In this document: piece by piece, positions 24,638 through 35,372 of the stretch
How the letters are laid out: every line of letters begins with the position of its first letter
How positions within the stretch are numbered: the first letter of the stretch is position 1
From: Pseudovirgaria hyperparasitica
Taxonomy: Eukaryota; Ascomycota; Dothideomycetes; Acrospermales; Acrospermaceae
Length of the DNA: 64,000 nt
Reading direction: 5' to 3'
NCBI RefSeq assembly: GCF_010093815.1
Contig: NW_022985555.1
Location: 186,001-250,000 of the forward strand
Notes under the pieces: generated by a model
Seen by the model: only the letters and a program-made list of their open reading frames with translations
The model's database searches: none
What the model was told of the DNA's origin: nothing
Translations under genes and position numbers: made by a program

Positions 24638-26896
24638 CTATCGCATTCGATCATCAGCTTCACCTCCATCGTCTCCACTCTCGCTCGCCCTTGGTGTAGA
24701 TGGTAGTTCTGGTGTTTCGCTCAGCACACTGAGTGAGGATGATGTCCGCCGACTCGAAGGAGGAAGATAATCCGTGAATACTGCGGCTGTCAGAAACTCT
24801 ATGACTGTAGACACGGCGATGCTGGATAATGAGGAGACGGAAGTACTCCTGAAGCAGCGATTGCTGGAATGAAGACTCAGCACTGCAGGGGCGAGGACGA
24901 CCGAGCAATATAGGGATGAATAGACATAGTGGCGGAAAAGACATGCTAAAATGTGAATGGACTTGGGACAGCTTACATTTGCGTTTTTGTGGCGTCGGGG
25001 TCTCAATCAACACATACCTCGCGCGTGACGGCGTCTTTGGCACCGTCATCATACTGCGTCCATAGCACTTACTACTCTCTAGCATATCCATATGGAGACG
25101 CAGTCTCATCGTGCTGGCGTCCAGAAGCTTTCTGCCAAGCGCTTCTTCGCCTTCCAGGCCCTTGCCTTTCACTCGCCCGTCTCCGAGGGCTCGCTTTTCA
25201 CGTCGAGCAATGCCATCGCTCATGGAGATCCGAAAACTACCATTTTCGACAGATTCTTGAACGTCGGCTCGGAGCTCGGAGTCAAGCTTCATGCGGCGAA
25301 TGAGGTTGCAAAGGATGTTTTCTAGGATTACGACAACCTTGGCGTGGTTGGATAGACTTTGGGTTTTGGCGAATGATGGAAGGTAGTGTTCTTTGATATG
25401 TGCGACGCTTGGGGCGTACACGTTGATCTCCTTGGGGGGGAACGAGCGTCTGACGATGTCGAATAATAGGACGGAGTTCAAGTGATTTTGGGTGTGCAGC
25501 GACATGCTTGGCCAATATAGTAGAGACGGGTAAACGGAACAAGGCAGGGGATTCATGAACTCGGTTATATTGTCAAAGAGTTCTGCTTGGTCCGTCATCA
25601 ATTTCGGCAAATGAAAGGATACTTCTGACATCTGAGTTATGTGAGCTTGAGTCACCTAGGGTACCGGGAGCTTGAGATTTGACGACTTACTATATCTAGA
25701 AGTCGTTGTCGTAATCTCAACGCTTCGATACCGCCTAGGATGTCCGCACCTGTGAGCTGTTCCAGATCTTCGTCGAATTCGCTGTCATCCTCAAGTGTTG
25801 AACTGCGTCCTCTCGAGGCCCTTGTCCTTTTCACTAAAGCCTCATCGGTCTCATCATTGTCGCTATCTGTTTCGTAGTCCCCAAAATCATTTTCGTCAAT
25901 GTTGATCTTTTTAAGTCGGCCCTTGGACTGCGTGTCCTCCCCCTTAGGCGGTTCGGACTCTCCATAGAACACCTCGCGGTACAACTGACGCGACTTCTTT
26001 GAGCCATCAGCGAAGATGGCGCGTAGGATTTTCCGTCTTCCTGTACTGCTACCGGGGCTCTCAGGTCTCATGTAAGACCACACTAGGCTTTTTTGAAGGA
26101 TATCGCCCTGGGTGTCCTGTGTTACGACGTCCACTTGCGCCAGTCTTGCAGCCCAGTCATCCTCCATAACGTCGACCATCACTTCCAGGAATTGTCTCCA
26201 CCGCGTCCATCGTAGCTTGTTTCGCACAGAGCAGTTGAAAGCCCAGCCAACGACTTGCCAGAAACTTGTCGCAGATACCCAAAGCGACCCTGAGTTTGCT
26301 ATTCTCTGGGGAAGTTTTAGGCCTCCACCAAGAACATCGTCTGTTGGTTTGTAACTACGACGATTAGATCCATCGTCCGGGAATTTGAATAGCTCAGATA
26401 GGTTGACATTTATCGAGCCCACTATCCTGGCAAGTGATCGTATATATGTAGTGGCTTTCAGGCATACCTCTGCTGCGTCGGCGGACTTTGCGTGAGTAGA
26501 ATATTTGGGATGAACAATGAGGGTTGCTAGCAGAGAAATGTATTGCCCGGGAGGTACTAAGGCAGATGAAGGATGTTGAGCATCCGAGGCACCATAGCCA
26601 GCTTCTAGGAACTTTGTCAGTAGGGATATGGCTTCTGAATCTTGACTTTATCAGTCTATGCAATCGAAACTCCAAAGCATCCTATACGCACAGCCTTCTT
26701 CGCTCATATAGACATATGCATGGTTCAATAGTTCGTACGGCAGTTTCTTCACCGGCCGGTAGAAATGTGAATGTGTATTCTTGCTGCGTTTTGACGGGCT
26801 CTCGTAGGAGCTGGCTATTGCAGGTGAACTTCCTTTTTTCGACTTCGGACTAGAATGAGACTCGGCGGCTGTGGTAAAAGATCGCGGAGAACTCAT
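24638..26896 (-). CDS. Conserved-looking protein of unknown function with acidic linker
   Basis: Minus-strand gene starting at the ATG at 26896 (MSSPRSFTTAAESH). Exon 1 is 26896-26692; a 51-nt intron (GTGCGT donor) leads to exon 2, 26640-25691, then exon 3 from 25631. Together they give over 580 residues: a Ser/Lys-rich N-terminus, a helical region (about 50-290, with repeated W residues), a very acidic linker with DENDFGDYETDSDND, and a second helical domain containing a heptad-like VVVILENILCNLI. The 3' end is uncertain. A donor at 25072 (GTAAGT) or 25017 (GTATGT) leads into one of two frames, ending near 24660 or 24638. No signal peptide or membrane segment is visible. I do not recognise the family; acidic and basic tracts suggest a nuclear protein, by inference only. 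Confidence 0.65.
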
Positions 26897-27895
26897 GATC
26901 GCTCAGACTGTCTCTAGCACATTGTCTGTCTCGGATTAAAAGCTAGCAATTATTGTTAGAGGGCAGTGGAATGGATGAATACGCGATCGTAACGCGTCCG
27001 ATGCTGATCACGATCTCACGTGATATTTCACTTTAGAACCGTCTCAGGGATGAGTACCCTACGTAGTATTGTTCCCATCGCCGTAGCTTTAATCACATAA
27101 GAGCTTCGCACCTACGCCTCGTCCGCACGCGGCAATCATTTAGGAAGCATTCGGTACAGACAGGAAGGCTAGATTACTTCCTATCATTTTGGGATGCCTA
27201 ATTCTATATTATCGCTATATGACATTCACTGCACAATCTTAGCCGCGACAGGAATGTCGTAAGGACTACGAGACTCGTCTTGGAGCTCAGCTCACCAGCT
27301 TTGACTCAAAGACCGCAAAAACCGAGCTATATTGGACACAGCAACGACAGCATGCCAAAAGCAAACAAATGTGTTTCGCGTAAATCACGGAGATGGGATA
27401 GTATCATGGTCGGTTGCAGCGTGAACTGATGATGTGACCGACACAAGACATCCATGAATGTGGCCGAGCCCAACATTCTTCGGCTTTGTTACAACAAGCA
27501 AGGATGTCTCGGCCACTTCTCTCTGCGCGTCCTTTCCTCTACCTTCAGTCTCTTAATACTACCCAGGAGGATTGGATTCTACTAAGTCCTCGAATTTAAT
27601 AGCATATCGCCAGTCTTGTCCTGCTGGCGTTGATATACTGCCGACGTCATCGCTGGCGTGTTCCCATTGGTGTTTCCCGACCAAGCCCATCTCTCCAACG
27701 CCCGCATCCGGCCTGAATCTATCACGTTCACGCGCTTTCAACGCTTTCGGCGAATGCCGAGGTGTCCATAGCTGCACTGGCTGTTGATTAACTAGCATCT
27801 TTGACACCTGGAAAGAGCGTGTACAATCATATAGCCGTACAGGACACTGGACTTTATCTTGCGCGTTACCGGAGAGAGGTACATCACGATTCATC
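26897..27895. promoter_or_regulatory. Divergent intergenic region (presumed promoters)
   Basis: About 1 kb between two genes that start away from each other (minus-strand gene at 26896, Osh3 at 27896). It must contain both promoters. An open frame continues upstream of the Osh3 start, but it lacks conservation and is cut off by the better-supported first exon. No distinct motif was identified. Confidence 0.5.
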
Positions 27896-30800
27896 ATGGC
27901 TGGCATGGAACAATTGCAAATCCATAGCAAGGTCCGAGACTATTGACATATTCTTGGCGCAACTACTGATGGCTGTACAGTCTTATCTCGTACGCTGGAT
28001 CGATGTGCCGGCCGGGCACTCCATATCATGGAGCATACAACCTCACAAGAAATCGTTGAACTTCGGGGTTTTCAAACATCCTGGTACTGCGAATGGTGCG
28101 ATCCCAAACCTCCCCTCGAGCGCTGTCTACGAGCAGCCTGCTACGCCAGCGGCCGAACAAGCTCCAAGAGGGAAACCAGAGCATATGTCCAAGAGCGATC
28201 AGACAAAAGTAGTGGAGAAGCTGCAGGGTATGGGCTACAAGTCTGTAGCATGGACGGGGAGATGTGACGCAGACAAAGTAACTCTGGGCAAATACGACGT
28301 CCAAGAAGGCGAGGGCGGCATGTACGGGCTCGTTATAGACAACACTTTTTCGAAGCAGGTGTCAAAGACAGCGACGCTCGTGCTCATGACACACCCAACG
28401 AACGTCGTACCAAAGTCTGGCGCTAGCCTGCACTTCTCTCAAGCTTTCTCTGGAAGCGCGTCAAGTTTGCCATCGAAGAATAGCCCTCGACTGACTGCTG
28501 CGAACAATTCAGCAGAGTCGTTGCCTCAAGACTCTGGTCGATCAACCCTGCGACCAAAGTCATCTCATGGCAGCGAGTCTTCGACCTTCTACACTGGTGT
28601 ACTACAGAAAAAGCGCAGGAAGCGCAACCAGGGCTATGCGCGTCGCTTCTTCTCCCTTGATTTCACGTCCTCTACCTTGTCCTACTACAGGAATGGCCAT
28701 TCCTCAGCACTACGAGGCTCTATACCACTTGCGCTGGCGGAAGTTGGTGTCGACGAGAAGAGGAAGGAAATATCAGTAGATTCGGGGGCAGAAGTATGGC
28801 GCCTAAAAGCATTAAACAAGAAAGACTTTGAGGGCTGGCGGAATGCTCTAATTAGAGCATCAGACTTTGCGCATGCTGTCACACGCCCACGTGCAACAAG
28901 TCCTCAGCAGTCATATCATACTGCTCATATGCCAGATCCCGCTACAGAGCGAGAATGGGAAGGTATAGAGAACCTAGTTGGAAGAGTCGCGGGCATTCGC
29001 GACGCTGTCCGTCGGCTGGCCCAAGACACCGATCCAAAGTACAAGCCTGCTCTGGTTGGCCTTGGGATCGGGAAACCAAATCCGAGTGCATCGTCAAGTC
29101 CGACCGACGCGGTAGAAGCTGGTGACTACTTTGGACAAGAAGGTGCGGAAAGAGCTGAGAAAACTTCGTTCTGGAAGCGAAAGGCTAGTAGCTCTGGACC
29201 AAGTCATAGCCCTTCAACATTACTCAGGAGAAGTGTTTCAGCCCAGCTGGCTGTACCGTCTCCATCTGCGGTGCCACAATCTCCAAATGGCAACCTGACA
29301 GTGCCGGTGCGTACGGAGCAAGCAAGTAACTCACCTAACAATGGAGGGATTCATGATCACTGCATGGCAATTCTTCGGGATCTGGATTCTGTAGTATCAG
29401 AGTTCTCAGCAATCTGCGGGGAGCGAAGACAAAGAAAAACACCCTTACCTCCAAAGCTATCCTCACGCGACAGTATCGATACGACCACGTCCGAGGAGTT
29501 TTATGATGCTCGTGATGTGGATACTCCAGCCAGTCGCTCAGGATTTCTTACCATTCGCCGTGATAGCGACGACCAGGATGTGCAATCAGATGTTGCATCT
29601 GATGCTGCATCAGTATCAAGCAGTGACGATGAAGCACATGAGACCTTTGAACGTACACCAAGAGAAGGCCAGCCATCTATGTTTCCAGCAAAACCAAAGA
29701 ATCTCACGCCTCTTCCACTTGATCGTGTGCGGAGGCGCACGACGATTGCACCCGCCAAGGTTGCACCTCCAAGTCTGATCGGCTTCTTACGCAAGAACGT
29801 TGGCAAAGATTTCACGACCATTGCCATGCCAGTGTCGGCAAACGAGCCGACCTCATTACTGCAACGCTTCTCGGAGCAGATGGAGTACACAGAACTTCTG
29901 GACGCAGCCGTGACGGCTCCAGAGAAAACCGGCGAGCGTATACTGTATATCACTGCATTCGCTCTTTCGACTTTCTCGAACTCACGGGTCAAGGAACGAG
30001 CCATCCGCAAACCCTTCAACCCTATGCTAGGTGAAACATATGAGCTCGTGCGTGAGGACAAAGGGTTCAGATTCATCGCTGAGAAGATATCCCATCGTCC
30101 AGTACGAATGGCATGTCAAGCAGAGGCGAAAGACTGGACGTTCGTCCAGAGCCCTATGCCAGTACAAAAGTTCTGGGGCAAATCTGCAGAGCTAAACACC
30201 GATGGGCGTGCGCACGTTCTCATCCATCCATCCGGAGAACACTACAGCTGGACAATCGCAACTTCGTTCTTACGCAACATCATCGCGGGCGAGAAGTACG
30301 TCGAGCCCGTCGGCACGATGACTGTCGTTTGTGAAACTACGGGGTACAAAGCTGTCACAACTTTCAAAGCCGGAGGCATGTTCGCCGGCCGTAGCGAGGA
30401 TGTTACAGTCAAAGTGTCCGATGCGCAAGGCGACCATCTCCCCGTAGGATTGACGGGCAAGTGGACCTCCCACTTCAATCTTACCAGGAACGATTCTGAC
30501 ACCGGCGATACCATGTGGTCCGTCGGTCCCCTCGTGGACAACGCACCTCATCGATACGGATTCACTGCGTTCGCTGCTGCGCTCAATGAGATCACCGATA
30601 TCGAACGCGATCGCATCCCAATTACTGATAGTAGACTACGACCTGACCAGCGTGCTGCTGAAGATGGTGATCTAGACCGTGCGGAGGGCCTTAAGGCGAG
30701 GCTAGAAGAGCGACAACGCGCACGTCGACGTGTGATGGAGGAGCATGGTGACCAGTGGGTGCCGCGCTGGTTCGCACAAGCAAGCGCTGGTTCTGATGGC

Positions 30801-30896
30801 GAAGAATTGTGGAAGCTGAAGACCGGCAAGGATGGATATTGGGAGGAGAGAGAAAAAGGAGAGTGGACTAGGGTGGTTGATGTTTTTCAGACATAG
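27896..30896 (+). CDS. OSH3: Oxysterol-binding protein-related protein, Osh3 type (GOLD-PH-ORD)
   Basis: Exon 1 is only 12 codons (27896-27931, MAGMEQLQIHSK); a 49-nt intron with donor GTCCGA leads to exon 2, 27981-30896; total 983 residues. The join produces SYLVRWIDVPAGHSIS, the start of the GOLD-like domain (about 13-130). A PH domain follows (about 212-308, starting YTGVLQKKRRK), then a long Ser-rich linker and the OSBP-related lipid-transfer domain from about 612 (GFLRKNVGKDFT). The ORD fingerprint, classically EQVSHHPP, reads EKISHRPV at about 713, so one of the two phosphoinositide-contacting histidines is Arg; similar wording occurs in other Osh3-like proteins as far as I recall. A possible FFAT-like segment EEFYDARD lies in the linker (about residue 508). 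The protein should act at ER-plasma membrane contacts, exchanging phosphoinositide and sterol or other lipid. The longer upstream frame is not used in this model. Confidence 0.93.
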
Positions 30897-31105
30897 TGCC
30901 AGGATGGAATAATGTGACATTTTTAGCATAGTGCAATGAAGCGATTTGAGGTTATGCAGCTACGATCTTGTGTAAGTGGCTACTTTTGATGTTCTTGAAT
31001 GTACAGTCATGATATCACAATCCTCAGGCATCCGTCATAATCGTCGTCTAGCCAGATACCCTAATACTCTCATTACTCGTATTGTCCTCGCATTTTAGGT
31101 GCCGC

Positions 31106-31552
31106 TCAATGTCCCTTCGCACCCCTCTCATCTTGCATCCCAATAATCACGTCTGGTGCCTCGGGATGATCCTTCTTCGCCTTTGCCGTGCTATTTCTCT
31201 GATCTGCTCCTGTCGTTGCTGAGCCGCCTGTTCCGTTCTGTTTATTCCTGTCCCAACTCGAAGTTAGTACTCCTCACACAGCTCCCTGAGGAGAGTCCCC
31301 TGTTAATGCTTACTGTTGACCCTCCGCGCTCGCCTTGGAGTGAATGTTGTGCGTGTCATGCGTGCTCTTGTCCAGAACGTGCTCTTTGCCGAGTCCAGGG
31401 CTGTCCTTGCCGCTGCTGTAGTAGCGAATGGAGTGAAGAGAGCGTGGGGCGATCATGGAGTAGGAGGCATGGTGATGTGCGAGGGTACGCGATAGGGGTA
31501 CAAGGACACGACGGGAGAGAGTGAGAAAATCGGATGGAGAAGGTGTTGTCAT
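31106..31552 (-). CDS. Small mitochondrial protein of unknown function
   Basis: Two exons on the minus strand (31552-31314 and 31256-31106) with a 57-nt intron that has a perfect TACTAAC branch site; 129 residues. The N-terminus (MTTPSPSDFLTLSRRVLVPLSRTL, then RYYSSGKD) looks like a mitochondrial presequence. The C-terminal end DHPEAPDVIIGMQDERGAKGH resembles a short motif conserved in a widespread fungal family of unknown function. No cysteines or membrane segment. It lies convergent to Osh3 and upstream of Pcc1 in the opposite orientation. The branch site and conserved C-terminus make the gene real; its function is unknown. Confidence 0.8.
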
Positions 31553-32058
31553 TGTGAGAGCTGGTGCCTGGATATATTTTGGAATGAGACGATTGAAGAT
31601 GGAAACTCAATTGGAATATATGGAAGCACAATGTTTGTTTCGGGTGTGAATTGCTACGAACATATTTAACTGGTGGTCTTTTCTGATCGAGCAGAACGCC
31701 TGCTTAGACCTGCGGCACGTGTTGATGACGGGTACAAATTTGGTCCCCACTGTACACTTACATCTCTAGAGCTTCCAATTAGGCGCACGGTCTGTGGAAC
31801 GAATGCACGATGCCATGATGACGTTTGCGGGGACGGCGACGTGGACCCTGACTGAGCTGCAACCTCAGTGTGTGGCGGCGGGACAGCTGGCGCTAGCGGA
31901 GCTTGGGGAGCTGCTTTTCCACGCGACGGCATGTGGAGGGGCATTCACGACGTAAATTTTGGAATTGACTTGCGGTCCTTGAACCTTTTATCACCTACTA
32001 TACACATCAAGATCTGTCGCACGTAATCTCTGCTTGAGCGCAGTATAGATCACAGAGC
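31553..32058. promoter_or_regulatory. Divergent intergenic region (presumed promoters)
   Basis: About 500 bp between the starts of the small mitochondrial protein gene and the Pcc1 gene. A 92-codon minus-strand frame (31666-31944) is Pro/Ala/Ser-rich and without support. Confidence 0.5.
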
Positions 32059-32466
32059 ATGGCCGAAGCCTTAAATTTAGGCTTTCCCTGCACTTTGTCC
32101 GTCCACCCCAAAAATATTCACCCTTGACATCAGCAGTAATACTCTCCCTCCAGAACCGTCAAAGTCCCGTTTCCGTCTCCACATCTCTCCAATACCGCCC
32201 TACGTACACTTTCCGTTGACGCTGAACTTTCGCCCTTCGTCCGTCGCTCGTTCTCCATTCCTTCTACAGACCCGTCGGTCCTTGAAGTACGATACGTTGC
32301 GACGACGCATCGTATGCTACGGGTCGCTGTTAACGGATTCTTTGAGAGTCTGGGTGTGGTACTGGGCGTCATGGAGGAGTTGGATGTGGATACGCTGAGC
32401 TTGGATGGAAAGGAGGAGGTTTGGGGAGTGGGTGTGCAGGGATTAGTCAAAGGAGATGGGAACTGA
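32059..32466 (+). CDS. PCC1: KEOPS/EKC complex subunit Pcc1
   Basis: Two exons, 32059-32096 (MAEALNLGFPCT) and 32154-32466, give 116 residues. The intron is 57 nt with donor GTCCGT and acceptor CTCCAG. Splicing restores FPCTLTVKVPFPSPH, then ALRTLSVDAEL, LEVRYVATTHRMLRVAVN and FFESLGVVLGVMEEL, the complete Pcc1 fold: strand, helix with the dimer surface, two strands, final helix. Pcc1 is the dimerising subunit of the complex making the t6A modification of ANN-decoding tRNAs and, in yeast, also affecting telomeres and transcription. Length and layout match fungal Pcc1. The gene is easy to miss because its first exon is tiny and a longer but meaningless frame of 148 codons runs antisense across it. 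Confidence 0.92.
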
Positions 32467-32804
32467 GATGGATGGTGGGTAAAAAATATGCACAACATAC
32501 GAGCACGATACGGCACCTGTGTCCTGTTGAGACTTCCGCGAGGTGCCCGCGAGAGTATGCTCAGTGGTGTAAGCATGGCAAGGCTATCTGTATTGACGCC
32601 TTCAGGTCAATTCATGAGGTTGGCCACGCTCCAGTTATGTCGAATTACACACGGAGCAGCTGGGATCAACCGATGGAATTTGAAAGAGCGTGTAGCTGTA
32701 GCACGACTCATATCTTGGATTGGGGTATAAAGCTACGCTAACCCAGAATGGCTCCTGAAATGCGTTGGTAGTACATAGAACACGATTACACAAGGTTTGG
32801 AGGA
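32467..32804. other. Convergent intergenic region
   Basis: About 340 bp between the 3' ends of Pcc1 and of the dynein light intermediate chain gene; nothing else recognised. Confidence 0.6.
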
Positions 32805-34455
32805 CTATTTCCTGTTCATTAGCCCCGCAAAGAAGTTCTTTAGTGTCTCATTTGACTCTTCGGCGCCATTAGGCAGCGTTTGTGCGTCATTAGAGCCTTC
32901 ACCAAGCAGCCCCTTTACCGGACTGCCTGAACGTTCTGTCTCGCGTGCCTATAATCGAGTGTTAGCATATCGCTACCAGGAAGCAATTCCTAGACTCACG
33001 TTGATCTTGTTTAAGATGTCATCTGCGTCGACTTGTATACCGCCCATGTTGAATTGTACAGGCCCAATTTGATCGGTCACAACATTGCTTGCAGGCTCAT
33101 TGTATGCAATGGCCTTGCCTCTTTTTGCTTCTCGGTCCTTCGTCTTACTCTCGTCATCTTCAGCTCGAAGCTTGTCTAGAATCTCTTGTTGTGTGGTCAA
33201 GAAAGCCTGATTATCTATGCTCTCCACCTCGATGCCATTTGCTTTATTAGTTGTTCCAGAGAAGCCTTGTGACACAGCCATTGGGTCTTGTACGGTTTCC
33301 TCGTAGATACCAACCGCCGTCTGATCTTCAGTTTCGGTATCGCCAGTCTGAATATCCAACGACCATAGCTTGCTCATTCCCTCGATATCAAAGCCTTCAC
33401 GCAGAGTCCTGATTTTCCCCCATGAGTCCCAATTGTGGGGTATCAATATGTTATCTCGGTCCGTAACATTGTATTTCAGGGATTGCCGCTTCAGAGTTGC
33501 TTGGATCGCAAGCGAAGAGTGTACCAATGACTGAAGAGAGCCAGGTCTCGACGGCATCGTGTACACAAGCGATGCGCCATGCTTGAGCAATACTGTTCGT
33601 AGGCATTCCAGCACAAAATCGAAGTCATCCTCTTTCCAACCCCTTTCTCTCTCTAGCTGCTCTATCTTGTCTGCGTTTTGGCATACGACGCATAGTGGTA
33701 TTCCGAGAGGCTCGTCCCATTCCCCAGGCCCAAGCGGGATCTGGTCACCAGGATCTATGTTATCGCCGGTTGCACCGCGGCCTTTTTGGAGATGCAAAAT
33801 ATTCTCTTCCAGAGCGTCTTTACAGTCATTGTCCAGTGATAGCAGTAGGCCACGAAACACTCGTATCCAGTCTCGTAGCTGCCGTAGCCATGCCCAGGGC
33901 TCATTCCAATCTAAAAGTATAACGAGAAGCATATGCGGGAGAGTTCGCGGAGTAAGTAGAGGTTTCAGTAGAGGCGTGAAAGACGGAGAGGGGTTGTTCA
34001 ATAAGTATAAAGATAATCTTGCGAGCGTGTCTACGACTGGTGAGCTTCGTTGGTAGTTGCTTTAGAGATTCATCTTCATACCTTCGTGATCGTCGTCTAG
34101 GACATCTTGGTATGTGTAGCCCAGGGCAAATTGATTCGCTACAGGTGGTTTCTTGCCTCTATCTAGAGGCCTCCTTTTACTTGCTGAATCGGTATTGAGT
34201 GACTCCAGGAAGTCTCTCTGGGTGTCCGGCGAGCCACCTACGTACTTACGTTAGCTCTCTCAACAATTTGAAGGTGAATTGAGATTTGCCTAAGACCAGT
34301 ACGCTCTTTTCGGGTAATCGCTTTCCGGTTGATACGCTGTCCAGTAACGACGACCACATTTCTTTCTTCTCTTCGCTACTCTTTGGGCGAGCAGGCTGCC
34401 CACGATCGGCCGTTGCAGTGAGAGATACAAATGTGGATATCCTCCGGTTCGCCAT
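32805..34455 (-). CDS. Cytoplasmic dynein light intermediate chain
   Basis: Four minus-strand exons (34455-34290, 34237-34082, 34036-33000, 32948-32805) encode 500 residues. Exon 1 holds MANRRISTFVSLT and EMWSSLLDSV; the join gives SVLVLGGSPDTQRDFLESL, the degenerate P-loop region of the family. Then come FALGYTYQDV, HMLLVILLDWNEPW-WLRQLRDWI, the G-domain-like core with GIPLCVVCQNADKIEQLE (NKxD-like position), and FVLECLRTVLLKHGASLVYT. The C-terminal tail contains the two adaptor-binding helices, the last being ETLKNFFAGLMNRK. The protein links the dynein heavy chain to cargo adaptors for retrograde microtubule transport. Intron 1 appears to be GC-AG (TTAG|GCAAAT), with a GCTAAC branch site; the other introns are GT-AG. 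Confidence 0.93.
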
Positions 34456-35372
34456 AATGCAGAATGGCCCTGGAATAGACTCGGTGCGATATTTCGGTTT
34501 CGGAGTGTTGAATTATTTACGCTGACAACTGGTGATGTTGTTCGGCTGGCTGCTCTGTTGGCTACGGTACTGCAACTCTATATGCTGCCGCTCGACCCGT
34601 TCTTGAATCTAATCCACGGCTTGAGTCAATCGGTGACGGTCTAGGTCGTCGCTAATTCGCGTCTTGATGCCAATTTTCTTTGGAAGAACTTGTCTTGTCC
34701 AAGGTAGTCTCTCTGAAAGCCCACAAGGCTTTGACCGTTGAGTAGAAAGTGTTGCTTCAGAATACTAATATTCTGTATGTTTCCCTTATACTCTTTTTTG
34801 AACTCCTCCAGTGTAATTTCCTTAGTTTCGTGACGGGTTTCGTTGATATCCTGGTTCAATTCCTTCAGAAGAGTTAGGACGTTCACTTGATAGTTATTGG
34901 CCATATTGGGGTGCAAAGGATCTTGGGCGAGTAGTGGTGTGGAAAATATGGGTAACTCGTAGGGGTTGGATTGGGAAGTGATGTACTTAAAGTGAACCTG
35001 GAAAGGGCGGAAAAGCGCGGCTCGATTGCCTGCCAGCAGCGGCGGTCGGGCAGCTAATCAGCGACAACAAAATCCAATTCGTATAAGACGCACGACTATA
35101 TGAGGAATGGTTGAGGACAGTAACGATCATGTTCAGGAGGTACAGACCTTCTACTAGATCTATACACTTTCAAGTCGCGGTCGCGTTCGCAATTCTCCGA
35201 GATGAAGCCGGGACTAGGGAACACTAAAGAATGAAAGTGTATGCACGATTGCCAACACGATTTGGTATACTTACCCAGGCAATGGAGTATACATCACATC
35301 TTGTGAGACTCCCTGACAGATCCTTTCACGCTCTTACGACTCCATGAGGCTTGGCCTGTTTCCTGCTTGATC
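34456..35372. promoter_or_regulatory. Divergent region with one doubtful small frame
   Basis: About 900 bp between the starts of the dynein light intermediate chain gene and the RRM protein gene. It contains the frame at 34641-34904 described separately. No repeat or RNA gene recognised. Confidence 0.5.
34641..34904 (-). CDS. Small hydrophilic protein, unknown
   Basis: A single 87-codon minus-strand frame starting MANNYQVNVLTLL (an in-frame ATG also lies four codons earlier). It is rich in N, Q, K, E and L and would form helices; it has no cysteine, signal peptide or membrane segment. The codon use is more AT-rich than in the neighbouring genes. No family recognised. Its protein-like composition and clean start keep it on the list, but it may be spurious. 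Confidence 0.4.
   Translation of the reverse strand: MANNYQVNVLTLLKELNQDINETRHETKEITLEEFKKEYKGNIQNISILKQHFLLNGQSLVGFQRDYLGQDKFFQRKLASRRELATT

Noticed and set aside
27801-27895. Upstream extension of the long Osh3 frame
   Set aside because: A 12-codon first exon with a 49-nt intron gives the expected Osh3 N-terminus, while the extension has no conserved features.
31666-31944. A 92-codon Pro/Ala/Ser-rich minus-strand frame
   Set aside because: It sits in a divergent promoter, has low complexity and no conserved motif.
32130-32576. A 148-codon minus-strand frame over Pcc1
   Set aside because: The plus strand spliced product is a complete Pcc1; the antisense translation is Ser/Thr/Pro-rich without motifs.
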